Assembly: GCA_032622095.1 (NCBI GenBank)
Contig: CP136062.1
Coordinates: 157,164,875 to 157,228,874 of the forward strand
DNA length: 64,000 nt
From: Siphonodentalium dalli
Taxonomy: Eukaryota > Mollusca > Scaphopoda > Gadilida > Siphonodentaliidae
Direction of reading: 5' to 3'
Made by a program: the position numbers and the translations under genes. Below are positions 21,898 through 32,340 of this stretch, in pieces (within the stretch, counting starts at the first letter, position 1; every line of letters starts with the position of its first letter). Under the pieces are notes generated by a model. That model did no database searches and was not told where the DNA came from. It saw only the letters and a list, made by a program, of their open reading frames with translations.

Positions 21898-22674
21898 CTC
21901 TCTTACCGATATATATGTGTGTGTGTGTGAGTGGGTACTTCATAGAATCGAAAATGATTGGACAGATTGTGCTCAAATTTCGTATATAAGTGTAAAATCC
22001 CACGGGGATCGTCGACATCGCATTTTGGACAAGCTCTGAGCACTGATTATCCACTCCCAATCATCAAAATCTCCGCAAACGCCACTTCGGGGGTTAAGGC
22101 GTCAACGATCTGTATATTTACAGATACGGAGTTGTTAACGACGAACGCTCTTTATTGCAATCGACATAGCTAAACGACTACCCCCATGCGTAAAATACGG
22201 ATGCGGGACGAAATGCATTTATCTCGATTAAAAAGGCAGAATTGATCTAAGAGGCGTAACTCTACATTCTGGTTCACGACGGGATTAATTGACTGTCCGC
22301 TCTTTACGGGGGTATCATAATTTCGCTTGATTAAAATGTCTGTTGTTCCTAGGAACGGGGAAGTTTAGGACGGGTACCATGAATTAACTCATTGAAAAAG
22401 AAAGAATTCGTTGTCTGTCGTTCCTAGGAAGGGGGGGGGGGATTTCATCGGGTCAATTTTTCCGCCAGAAAAAGGCACAATTAACTCATTGAAAAACAAA
22501 GAATTAAATTAAATTAAATTTAAAAAACATTAAATAAATATTAAAAAATTCAAAAAAACATAAATTAAATTAAAAAAACTTTAAATTAATATTTAAAAAA
22601 AATAAAATAATAATAATAATTAAACAAATGTCATGTTTCTGACCAACCACGCCAGTGGCGGGCTAACCTGCTAG
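21864..22674 (+). mobile_element. Non-autonomous Helitron unit 1
   Basis: The 3' end reads a GC hairpin (GCCAGTGGCGGGC) then AACCTGCTAG, fitting the Helitron 3' CTRR terminus after a subterminal stem-loop. The internal sequence (ACTTCATAGAATCGAAAATG, CCACGGGGATCGTCGAC, AACGATCTGTATATT) is shared with unit 3. The 5' end is blurred by the TA/TC microsatellite. No Rep/Hel protein. It contains one AACGCTCTTTATT motif (22,144). Confidence 0.6.
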
Positions 22675-23495
22675 TCTTCTTCTCTTCTTCTTCTATATAA
22701 TTTGAGAACTCCTTGTATTCGAGAGATAGCCCACACCCTCCGGACCTCAATGATATGATCGCGAATGAGTATTGATATACCCCACTAAACTTTGACAAAC
22801 ACCAGTAATGGTGTGTAGATCATTTACATATCTCTCCTATATATTTTGATACAATCTATCTAATTTACATATCTCTCTTATATAATTGATGTTTGGGTGT
22901 GTGTTGTACTTCATACAAATCTACGATTCTCGACCGATCGGGACGAAACTTGGTACGTGTGTGTAGTTTGACCAGGCGGTGGTCGTTGTCGTATTGGCGA
23001 GCCCGTGCGACGCCCGTGCAGCGCATGCGCAGACGAGATCTCGGAAACGGGTGGAGCTATCGACTTGAAATTTGCTATGTGAATGTATCTTGCGCCGGGT
23101 ACAAATTTTATCGGGTCGCCGAGCCCGTGCGACGCCCGTGCAGCGCATGCGCAGACGAGATCTCGACAACGGGTGGAGCTATCGACTTGAAATTTGCTAT
23201 GTGAATGTATCTTGCGCCGGGTACAAATTTTATCGGGTCGCCGAGCCCGTGCGACGCCCGTGCAGAGCATGCGCAGACGAGATCTCGGAAACGGGTGGAG
23301 CTATCGACTTGGAATTTGGCATGTGAATGTATCTTGCGCCGGGTACAAATTTTCATGCGCAGACCAGATCTCGGAAACTGGTGGAGCTACCGGGTACTAA
23401 TTTTTCTTATTGAAACACGTGGAGCTAAAAATTAAAAAAATATATATAAAAATGTCATGTTTCGGACAAGCCGCCGATGGCGGGAAACCTGCTAG
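22675..23495 (+). mobile_element. Non-autonomous Helitron unit 2
   Basis: It begins TC immediately after the CTAG of unit 1 and ends with the hairpin GCCGCCGATGGCGGG and CTGCTAG at 23,492-23,495. Inside is GACCGATCGGGACGAAACTT, shared with unit 4, and the 121-bp tandem array listed separately. No transposase. Confidence 0.65.
22985..23400 (+). repeat. 121-bp tandem repeat, about 3.4 units, inside Helitron unit 2
   Basis: Units start near 22,999, 23,119 and 23,241 with GAGCCCGTGCGACGCCCGTG and include GAGATCTCGGAAACGGGTGG and GTATCTTGCGCCGGGTACAA. Near-identity between units indicates recent expansion. Overlapping ORFs on both strands here are by-products of the repeat. Confidence 0.9.
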
Positions 23496-24292
23496 TCTAC
23501 TATATATTTTGAGAACTACGTATATATGTCTATATGTGTGTGTATATATATATATGTGGGTACTTCATAGAATCGAAAACGGCTGGTCGGATCGCACTCA
23601 AATTTCGTATATAAGGGTAAAAACCACGGGGATCGTCGACGTCGCATTTTGGAGAAGCTCTGAGCACTCATTCTCCACTCCCAATCATCAAAATCACCGC
23701 AAACGACACTTCTGGGGTTAAGGCATCAACGATCTTTATATTGACCGTATTTGGAGTCGTTAACCGACTAACGCTCTTTATTGCCAACGACGTTCCTAAA
23801 CGGTTAACCATGCGTACGAAACTACGGACGCAAAACGCCAAATGCATTTATCTCGATTAAAAAGGCAGAATTAACGTGTTGTGTGATTCTTATGTCTGTC
23901 GTTCCTAGGAACAGGGAAAATTTTCAATCATACCTCTTTTAGGGACGGGTACTGCGTGTTGTGTGAAAACAAAAAATGTGTGTTGTGTGATTCTTATGTC
24001 TGTCATTCCTAGGCATTCCAGTAAATTAAAAATGCACGGGTAAAATATTGAAAAACCAAAAATTAAATTAAAAAATTAATCAAAAAAATTAATTAAAAAT
24101 TCCGGTAAATTAAAAATGCACAATTAACTCATGTTATAAATAAAAAATTAATATTAACTCATTGAAAAAAAAATTTAAATTACAAAATTTAAATTAAAAA
24201 ATTTATTAAAAAATTAATTACAAAATTAATTAAAAACATTAAAAATTGTCATGTTTTTGACGAACGCCGCCAGTGGCGGGCTAACCTGCTAG
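23496..24292 (+). mobile_element. Non-autonomous Helitron unit 3
   Basis: It starts TCTACTATATATTTTGAGAA directly after the previous CTAG and ends with GCCGCCAGTGGCGGGC plus ACCTGCTAG at 24,289-24,292. About 250 internal bp (23,565-23,820) match unit 1, including an AACGCTCTTTATT motif at 23,770. The second half is AT-rich low-complexity sequence. Confidence 0.7.
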
Positions 24293-24535
24293 TCTCATAT
24301 ATATTTTGAAGACCTCTGTCTGTTTGTCTGTCTGCCTGTCTGTCTGTCCTTAATACAAATCTACGATTCTCGACCGATCGGGACGAAACTTGGTACGTGT
24401 GTGTAGTTTGACCAAGCGGTGGTCGTTGTCGTATTGGCAAGCCCGTGCGCAGACCAGATATCGGAAACGGGTGGAGCTATCGACTTGGAAATTTGGTTTT
24501 TGAATAGCCTGGACAACGTCGGGCTCATCGGCTAG
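24293..24535 (+). mobile_element. Non-autonomous Helitron unit 4 (short)
   Basis: It begins TCTCATATATATTTTGAAGA and ends GGACAACGTCGGGCTCATCG then GCTAG. The internal segment ACAAATCTACGATTCTCGAC matches unit 2 (22,915), so it looks like an internally deleted relative. Confidence 0.65.
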
Positions 24536-25034
24536 TCTATTATATATTTTGGAAGATCTGTGTGTGTGTGTGTGTCTGTTCGCGATGGACTCGAAAACGG
24601 CGGAGCCGATTTCGATGAAACTTGGTATATGTGGGTACTTTCGGTCGAGGACTGGCATGGGCGGATCAAATCGTGACCCCGACCAGACCTTGACCTTCAA
24701 AAAGATCAATTCAAGGTCAAATCAGGTCAAATGGTCGGATTTCGACGAAATTTGATACCTAGGGTTACTTTTGTCCAAGAAATGTTTTGGACGGGTCAAA
24801 TCGTGACCCCGACGTGACCTTGACCTTCAAAATGGTCAATTCAAGGTCAAATTGGATAAAACCGGATGTATTTCGACGGGTTCTTTTGTCGGGTACTTTT
24901 CTCCAGGGAGTGTTTTGGACGGGTCAAATCGTGACCCACACTTGACCTTCAAAATTGTCAATTCAAGGTTAAATCGCGAATTCGCCGAAAAGCAGAGGGG
25001 AAACAGCCCGGACGAAGTCGGGTCACCCTGCTAG
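24536..25034 (+). mobile_element. Non-autonomous Helitron unit 5
   Basis: It begins TCTATTATATATTTTGGAAG and ends with the stem-loop CCCGGACGAAGTCGGG and CACCCTGCTAG at 25,031-25,034, a clean Helitron-type 3' end. The interior repeats TGACCTTGACCTTC and TTCAAGGTCAAAT several times at ~120-bp spacing. Confidence 0.75.
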
Positions 25035-25689
25035 TCTATTATTTATTTTTGGAAGATCTGTCTGTGTGTGTGTGTGTGTCTGTCTGTCTGTCTGTTCGCG
25101 ATGGACTCGAAAATGACCCAACCGATTTCGATGAAACTTGGTATGTGGGGGTACTTTCGGCCATGGAGTGGCATGGTCCTGTTAATTTGCCCGTGCGACG
25201 TGACATTGACATCGGGTCATTTCAAGGTCAAACGGCCGAGTGTCACGATATTTCGAAGAAACTTAGTGTATGGGGGTACTTTCGGCCGGGGAGTGTCGTA
25301 AGCCTATTCGTTTGCCCTTGCGACGTGACATTCACCATGAAATCGGGTCAATTCAAGGTCAAATTGCGAATTTTGATGGGATTTCGACGAAATTTGATAT
25401 GTATGGTTACTTTTGTCCACTGAGTGTTTTGGACGGGTCGAGTCGTGACCCCGACCTGACCTTGACCTTCAAAATGATCAATTCGAGGTCAAATCGGGTA
25501 AATCCGGATGGATTTCGACGGGTACTTTTGTCGGGTACTTTTATCTGGGCAGTGTTTTGAACGGGTCAAATCGTAACCCCACCTGACCTTGGTCTTCAAA
25601 ATGGACAATTCAAGGTCAAATCGCGCAATTCACCGAAAAGCAGAGGGGAAACAGCCCGGACCAATTCAAGGTCAAATCGGGTAAAATTG
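25035..25689 (+). mobile_element. Helitron unit 6, 3' end broken at the Copia junction
   Basis: It begins TCTATTATTTATTTTTGGAA after the CTAG of unit 5 and carries the same TTCAAGGTCA-containing subrepeats. The 3' stem-loop starts (AACAGCCCGGAC at about 25,650) but is replaced by another subrepeat, and Copia gag-like coding sequence starts at about 25,690. The CTAG end is therefore missing. ORFs across the unit are products of the subrepeats. Confidence 0.65.
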
Positions 25690-25691
25690 AC

Positions 25692-26444
25692 ATGGATCAT
25701 TACATCATGGAGTTTGAGAAGAGGTATAACAAGACTCAAAAATTTCAAATGAAACTTCCACAATCAGTTCAGGCTTTTAAGCTTTTAGATGGAACTTGTT
25801 TAGAACACAAAGACCGGCAAATTGTTCTTACTGCTGTAAATTATGAGGACTCTGATTCGTTATTAAGACAAATGAGTGTGGCTTTAAGGAAATTCTTCGG
25901 AAAACAATCTATGACAGCTAATGAAAATAAAGATAGAAATATATATATCAAAGTGGAACCAGATGATTCTGAAGCGTGTGTTGCATTTCGGTATGGTGAT
26001 AGAGGACGTGGACAATATGACAGAAATAGAGGATTTTCTCGGGGTCATGGAGGTCAAGCACTGGATAGCTCTGGAGGGTTTCAACGAGGTCAAAATTTGC
26101 ATAGACCAGGCGGAAGGAATAAACGGCGGACTAATCCTATATCTTCTGATGGGAGGCCAATGAGGTGTGTAATCTGTGAAAGTATTTTGCATTTCGCCGC
26201 AGGATGTCCACATTCTTACGAGAACATGGAGAAAAGGACATCATTTTGTAATTCTGAAAATCGACAAGATGCAGAAGCTGTACTATTTACAGGAAATGTA
26301 GTGGAAGAAATGCAAGTTTTGGTCAATGAGACAATTTGTTGTGCTGTTCTGGACAGTGCTTGTAGCTCAACCGTCGCAGGAAAACTGTGGATGGAAAGTT
26401 TTCTTGATTCATTAACACCAGAGAATTTAGCAAAAGTGCAATGA
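25692..26444 (+). pseudogene. Copia gag (C-terminal part) with start of protease
   Basis: About 250 codons. The N-terminal third resembles the second half of a Copia gag (EFEKRYNKTQKFQMKLPQSV, then DRQIVLTAV). A Gly/Arg-rich RNA-binding stretch follows, then the zinc knuckle CVICESILHFAAGC (CX2CX4HX4C), then the aspartic-protease nucleophile LDSACSSTVAG. A TGA at 26,442-26,444 interrupts the protease; its remainder follows in another frame (next entry). Gag would bind the element RNA and build particles, and the protease would cut the polyprotein. The missing start and the stop make it non-functional. Confidence 0.8.
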
Positions 26445-26668
26445 GAGGAGAGCTCAACTGTTTTCAGATTTGGTGGTGGAACAAGACTTGAATCAAGAAG
26501 GAAAGTAACTTTTCCGTGTGAATTAGCCGGAGTTGGAAGCATAATAACAACAGACGTTGTTGATAGTGACATTCCACTTTTGTTAGGAAAACCATATGTG
26601 AAGAAAGCAGGAATTGTTTTGGACTTGGTGAATGATCGTGCACGTATCTTTGACAAATATGTTGACTG
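26445..26668 (+). pseudogene. Copia protease, second part (shifted frame)
   Basis: In a frame different from gag, the stretch contains FRFGGGTRLES, as at the protease flap, and DIPLLLGKPYVKKAGIVLD, the C-terminal signature around the conserved Leu-Leu-Gly/Ser-Lys. A stop follows at about 26,667. A frame change near 26,443 therefore splits the protease. Confidence 0.7.
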
Positions 26669-26736
26669 ACAATTAACATCTGCAGGACATTATTGTATTC
26701 CACTCTTTCAAACTGGTTACCATTCAGGAGACATGC

Positions 26737-27216
26737 ATGGTTGACATTTTCAAGGACACAGTTTCTTTAAATCAGATGCAGCATGTGGTCACCAAATTAC
26801 ATAAACAATTTGCTCATCCTTCTAGTGAACGTCTTAAAGTTCTTTTGAGAGATGCCAATCTGAGAGATAAGAGTTGTCTTGAAATCGTGGATAAGGTGAC
26901 TGAAAACTGTGATATATGCAAACGATATCGGAAAACTCCAAGTCGTCCAGTTGTGTGTGTACCAATTTATAAAACGTTCAATGATGTGGTTGCGATGGAT
27001 CTTAAGGAATGGGATAAAAATAAATGTATTTACTTCCTTCACATCATTGATATGGCAACTCGATTCTCTTTGGCATCAGTTATCTACAGCAAGAAACCAG
27101 AAGTTATTATAGACAATGTGATGAAAATGTGGATCGGTGGAGGTTTTGGTACTCCACAGAAAATTCTCACAGACAACGGAGGTGAATTTGCGTGTTCAAA
27201 GGTGAGACATGGCTGA
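26737..27216 (+). pseudogene. Copia integrase, zinc-binding domain and first part of the DDE core
   Basis: The HHCC zinc finger is visible as HKQFAHPS with CDICKRY downstream. The core starts with the first catalytic Asp in DVVAMDLKEW and the second in KILTDNGGEF. The frame ends just after the second Asp at 27,214-27,216; the remainder, with the catalytic Glu, continues in a different frame from 27,209, so a small indel lies at about 27,205. Integrase would join cDNA ends to host DNA. Confidence 0.8.
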
Positions 27217-28291
27217 AAATTTGAATATAGAAGTGATGAATACTGCTGCTAAATCGCCATGGCAGAATGGATTTTGTGAAAGAAACCATGCGGTAGTTGA
27301 TGCCAGTGTCAAGAAATTTATATCGGATCAACCTGATATGGACCTGAATACTGCTCTTATTTGGGCAATAAATGCTAAAGACTCTCTGCAGATGGTTTAT
27401 GGTTATATCCCATACCAGTTAGTGTTCGGATGCAATCCAAATCTACCTTCAGTACTTGTTGACAGACCACCAGCATTAAAAGGTTCGACACAAACTGAAA
27501 TATTTGCAAAACATTTAAATGTTTTGCACAGCGCTCGCCAAGCATTCATCGGAGCAGAAGCAACTGAAAAGATCCGAAGAGCACTCAGGCATCAGGTTCG
27601 GCCTAGTGGAGGTCGATATGAAATTGGCGACAAATTGTATTTCAAGAAGGAAAATTGTCATGAATGGAGCGGTCCTGGTAAGGTTTTAGGACAGGACGGA
27701 AAGATCGTGTTTGTTCATCACGGAAGTTTGTACATTAGAGTTACAGCATGTAGGATTGTTAAAGTTGGAAGTGAGTTCTCAACGAATGTTGGCGACAAAA
27801 CAAAAAATGATGTTAGTGTAGCTTCTGAGAAAATTCATAAAGAAATTAAAACGTTACCGGACATGATGGAATCGGATGACTCTGATGATTCTTCATTTCA
27901 AACTAATTCTGAACAGAACTTGCCATCAGAAAATGGAAATGTCCGAAATGAGATCAAGCTTCCAACATTGGGACAATCTGTTCGTTTTGTGCCAAAAGGA
28001 GATGATGAATGGTGTTATGTTGACATAGTGAGTCGTGGTGGTGAAGTTGGCGGAAAATATGCAGAATGGCTAAATGTTAAGGAACATGGAGATACCGGTA
28101 AGCCTGTAAGAACTATTGATTTTCGAAATGGAGTGGACAAGTGGGAATTATACGAAGAAAGTGAAGAATCGAGGGAAGAAAGTACTATAACTGATATGGA
28201 GGTGAACATAACACAATCTTCTAAAGATAGCGAGATTGTAGCTGCTGCAAAATGTCAGGAATTGGAAAATTGGAGTTTACGAGGAAGTTAA
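27209..28291 (+). pseudogene. Copia integrase C-terminal part and linker to RT
   Basis: It opens with the third catalytic residue context SPWQNGFCERNH (Glu). It continues through the GKPR-type region (YEIGDKLYFKKE, GPGKVLGQDGKIVFVHHGS), then an acidic, low-complexity linker (ESDDSDDSSFQTNSEQ), and ends at a TAA at 28,289-28,291. Its open reading over 360 codons shows that decay is moderate. The start shown is only where the frame opens. Confidence 0.8.
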
Positions 28292-28309
28292 TACTCTGGA
28301 TAGTCATTC

Positions 28310-28633
28310 ATCTCAACCAGATGGGTTATAACTGAAAATTGTGCTGACGGACAACCGACAGTTAAAGCCAGATTAGTCGCCAGAGGGTTTGAAGAAATGG
28401 ATTCACACAGGACTGATTCTGCCACAGCAGGAAAGGATACACTTAAAATAGTCATTGGACAAGCTGCATCGTTATCATGGAAATGCAACATAATCGACAT
28501 CAAAGCTGCGTTTCTACAGGGGAACGCAATTGAAAGGGAAGTCCTGTTAAAATCTCCAAATGATTTGTACAATAATAAATTATGGAAGTTAAAGAAGTGT
28601 GTTTATGGACTTAACGATGCTTCTCGTCAGTAG
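28310..28633 (+). pseudogene. Copia reverse transcriptase, N-terminal part
   Basis: It contains TVKARLVARGFEE, then the first catalytic-Asp block IIDIKAAFLQGNAIE, then KLKKCVYGLNDASRQ, all diagnostic of RVT_2 (Copia-type RT). A TAG at 28,631-28,633 stands where relatives have a conserved Trp. The in-frame ATG at 28,397 is not a natural start. Confidence 0.85.
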
Positions 28634-29419
28634 TATTTCAGAGTGTGTGAAGTAATAAAATCATCAGGCTGCAAACAATCACGAAATGATCCTGCTCTTT
28701 TCTACAAGTGTTCTGACAAAGGACTAGACGGGCTTTTTCTGATGCATGTGGACGATTTCTTGTGGTGTGGTAATGAACAATTTCGAACGGGAGTGATTTC
28801 AGAGATCTTGCGAACATTTCAAATAGGAAAGGCTGCTCATGACCAATTTCGTTACATTGGATTGGACATTCATCAAAGTGATCAAAATATAATGATGAGT
28901 CAAACGCAGTATATTGGATCATTGTGTGGAATTCCAATAACTTCGGCGAGAGCTTCACAAAAGAATGAATCTCTAAGCAACAGTGAATTATCTCAATTGA
29001 GATGCGCTATCGGTCAGATAAATTGGGTCGTTAATCAAACACGACCTGACTCATCTTATGATGCATTGGAACTTAGTACATCAGTGAGATATACAAAAGT
29101 TGAACACATACTAACTGCAAATAAAGTAATCAAAAAGTTGCAGTTGGAAACTTACAACTTAGTTTTTCCACAATTTACCAAGATAGAGAACTTGAGACTC
29201 CGAGTTTACTGCGATGCGTCATTCGCAAATCTGCCTGACGGATATTCAAGTGCCGCTGGATTCATAATATTCTTGACTGACGAAAATGATTTGTCATGTC
29301 CTTTGTACTGGAAATCAACGAAAGTAAACCGAATAGTAAAAAGCACATTGGCAGCTGAGACGCTATCAATGGTGGAATCAGTAGATGCATCTTTCTTTCT
29401 TGGATGTATATTGAGTTAA
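28634..29419 (+). pseudogene. Copia reverse transcriptase C-terminal part and RNase H
   Basis: It carries the RT active-site block LFLMHVDDFLWCG (the xVDD pair), FRYIGLDIHQ and the GQINWVVNQTRPDSSYD connection. RNase H follows with its first Asp in LRVYCDASFANLPDG and Glu in STLAAETLSMVES. The frame closes at 29,417-29,419. Further RNase H and C-terminal sequence (IRWVDSSLQLSDCLTK, about 29,565) is still recognisable in another frame to about 29,673. Confidence 0.85.
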
Positions 29420-29673
29420 ATTATTCACCAGAGATGCGATAAAAACTTGATTCCAATAGACGTATTCACAGATAATAAATCCTTCCACCAAGACGGCGTC
29501 TGAGAAAAGACTTAGGATTGACATTGCTAGTTTAAAGGAGATGTTAAAACGAAATGAGATTGCCGAGATACGATGGGTGGACAGCTCTTTACAGCTATCA
29601 GACTGTCTGACAAAAAGAGGAGCTTCATCAAAGAAGCTTGCTGCTACGTTGAGCAACGGATATCGAGTTATGT

Positions 29674-30369
29674 AAACATTTCTAGTGATGATGGAATTTA
29701 TGGAGAAATGGATTTTGCTGTATATAGTGTATTGACATTGTTTTTAGAGAAAATCATATCAACAAAATATTATAGAGAGGAATGTGTTAACTTGAATCGT
29801 GTATATAACTTTAACGTCTTGGTTGAAGAGTTTTCGTTCGTTCCGGAAGTGATGTCAGTGTGTGAAAATGTTGGACAATGTGGAAGTGTTTTAAAGGTGA
29901 TGGTATTGTAATTGTATGAACCGAGGAAAGGAGAGGCGATCAGTGACAGCGCTGGCGGGATACTGGGCACGGAGGAGAGACACTTCAGGTGAGCTTTGCT
30001 ATCGTTTTTCAATAGTTACCAATAATTGTACCAATTTTGGGTAAGTTATAAGTTATTCACCATTCCATATTACAGGATATATTCGGGATTCACTCTTCAT
30101 ATTATGTTATCTTTATGATTCACCCTTCCATATATGTTATCTTCAGGTTTCACCCTTCATAATTATATGTTATCTTCATGATTCACTCTTCCATATATAG
30201 GTCGTCTTCATGATCATCCCTTCGAGTTTACTAGTTATCTTCAGGATTCACCCTATAACAGATTATAAGATATCTTACATTCCATATTAAGAGTTATCTT
30301 CGGCAACATACGGGTACATGGATATTTAGTACCTATATGCATAATTTGAACCCGGATGCTGAGCCCAGC
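29674..30369. repeat. Copia 3' flank, possible LTR, and ~38-bp minisatellite
   Basis: TGTTGGACAATG at 29,870 has the TG start usual for Copia LTRs, but no partner copy was found. From 30,075 to 30,300 a degenerate ~38-bp unit based on GGATTCACCCTTCCATATAT and GTTATCTTCA repeats about five to six times. No gene. Confidence 0.5.
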
Positions 30370-31152
30370 GGCTGAATTCTGGTCTCTGGTCTAGAGCACC
30401 CTAATAATCACGGAGTTCCAAGTCAGGACTTGGTCTCGCGAAACCACCTGTTCCCAATCTGTGATCGGCGGATTAGTGTTCAATCAACGACAATCTATGG
30501 ACAAAATCGTGCTGCGAGCTGCATCAATCTTGTTGTGTTGGTGTCGCCAAACCTGAGCACGTGAACGTGGCTAAAGCGGCTTATATCCGTATTGTATAGA
30601 GGTACATGTATGCCGTCGTCGTCAGAAAGGCATCACGGGGCAGGGGTGATGCGGATTTCTCACCCTCTATGCGAATGTCCGACGTTGCCAGTTTTACGGG
30701 TGGAGGAAAGTCTACGCAGTGTAAATTTCACTGAGAGATCACTCCGCTGTGTGCAGAAACCACCGACCCCGGAGAGCAACCGACAAACTTGCCCAGATAC
30801 ACGAATCAGATTGTCCTCACGTGTTGCTTGTCGGTATTGGATCTAGCTTCGTCAGCTCTAGACGGCATATGGCGGCACCAATATAGTCAAAATATTGTGT
30901 GTTCAGATCAAGAACCAACAATATATTGTTCAACTTTGAGTCAAAATATTACACTGAAATTACATCCAGTTCAAAACATTCCAAGCCCCCATATCTGGGT
31001 TATTGCGTTAGGTTCGTAATTTCTAACTGGTTCTAATAATGAGATATATATGTATCAATTAGAATATTGCCAACTTAAAGAGGAGATATATTCAGTTGTC
31101 ACTGGAGTTGTGGATTTAGAGGGGTGAAGACGGAAATGATAAGTTAAACACC

Positions 31153-31416
31153 GGACACGGAAATGATAAGTTAAACATATGTAATTTCGCGGACTTAAAG
31201 CCACATGGCAGTTTGCGCTCCAAAAATACGATTAATATTATTCGCTTTTGAATTTGTCCCGGTGTTATTCTATCCTAAATGGTAGCAATAAAGAGCGTTT
31301 GTCTGACTTTCGCGAAAAGTTGAAAACGAATGAAATATGGCTGTGACTTTGGCAAGTGTTTTCAGAGCATACGAAGCCGGTATATCAATAGTTCGTTTAT
31401 TGATATAAACATTTAT
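31153..31416. repeat. 264-bp insertion flanked by a ~65-bp direct repeat
   Basis: Segment 31,090-31,152 (TATTCAGTTGTCACTGGAGT through AAGTTAAACACC) recurs at 31,417-31,482, whereas copy 2 of the segmental repeat has it once (55,738-55,805). The enclosed sequence contains GTAGCAATAAAGAGCGTTTG and matches 31,970-32,340. Confidence 0.65.
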
Positions 31417-31969
31417 ATTCAGTTGTCTCTGGAGTTGTGGATTTAGAGGGGTGAAGACGGGCATGATAAGTTAAACACCCGACCCCAACAAAACCCCTCT
31501 GGTCACGTCCCTGCATGTTTATCTCACGTCGCCACTCCACGGGTCGCGACTATTGTGACTGTACGTTAACGGCTGAAATTGTCAAGTCCATGTCTTATAT
31601 TTAAATCATGCCGTGAACGTGTCGTTGGAACGTCGGGTTTCCTCAAAATAATCATCAAACTTGAATTTGGTGTCGCAGCCAAACTTTGGTCAAACTTTTA
31701 GCAGCTGGAAATGGTATGCATTCCTGGTTAATAGTTTGAAATTGTTCTAATACTATGATTTTGGGACATCGAATGTTTAATTTTTTGGTACCAAAATTCG
31801 ATTCTTTTCCTAATTTCGGTATATTTTTTGAACTGAAATGGTAATAAGTTGAAACATTTCGACCATTATTATAGGGAATCAGATGGGGATTTCTAACATT
31901 TAATTAGAAATAATGAGGTACCTGTTGGAAATTTTCAATTCATTGGGGCGAGGGGGTGACAGGTCGGGC

Positions 31970-32340
31970 TGCAATGTAATTTAGCGGACTTAAAGCCACA
32001 TGTCAATTTGCGCACCAAAATACGAATAATATTATTCGCTTTTGAGTTTTTCTCGGTATCGAATTGGTCGATAAAGATCTTAACTACATTTCTACGAGCA
32101 TTCTGTAACCCAAAATGACCATTGAAGTAATGAAAAATGCAACTATGAACAAGGTGTCTGGGTCCCAAACAAAATCCAGCCATTTGCATGATATGGAACA
32201 GAAAAGAGAGTTCCGTGTTATTCTATTCCTAAAATGGTAGCAATAAAGAGCGTTCGTCTGACTTTCGCGAAAAGTTGAAAACGGATGAAAAATGCTGTGA
32301 CTTTGGCAAGTTTTTTCAGAGCATATGCAGCCGGTATATT
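31970..32340. repeat. Second copy of the 31.2-kb interspersed repeat, with extra middle
   Basis: The ends match 31,185-31,385: GCGGACTTAAAGCCACATG at the left and GTAGCAATAAAGAGCGTTCG with CGCGAAAAGTTGAAAACG at the right. The middle (about 32,050-32,210) is absent from the shorter copy. No ORF of note. Confidence 0.7.

Larger units (their letters stand above)
25690..29673 (+). mobile_element. Copia-superfamily LTR retrotransposon, decayed, 5'-truncated
   Basis: The order gag, zinc knuckle, protease, integrase, reverse transcriptase, RNase H on one strand identifies Ty1/Copia, since integrase precedes RT. The 5' LTR, leader and first part of gag are absent: coding begins inside gag directly against Helitron sequence. 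The coding region is broken by stops and frame changes near 26,443, 26,735, 27,205, 28,291 and 28,631, and by stops after 29,417. A 3' LTR could begin with TGTTGGACAATG at about 29,870, but no second LTR copy exists here to prove it. Confidence 0.85.

Noticed and set aside
22985-23400. Regular ~121-bp repeats that might suggest a CRISPR array
   Set aside because: Units are contiguous without unique spacers, far longer than CRISPR repeats, and lie in a Helitron in animal DNA.
25049-25423. 124-codon ORF in Helitron unit 6 (and similar ones in units 2-5)
   Set aside because: It comes from TG-rich and AGGTCA subrepeats, overlaps ORFs in other frames and has no conserved domain.
26797-27042. Minus-strand ORFs across the Copia region
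   Set aside because: Antisense shadows of integrase and RT coding sequence without motifs of their own.
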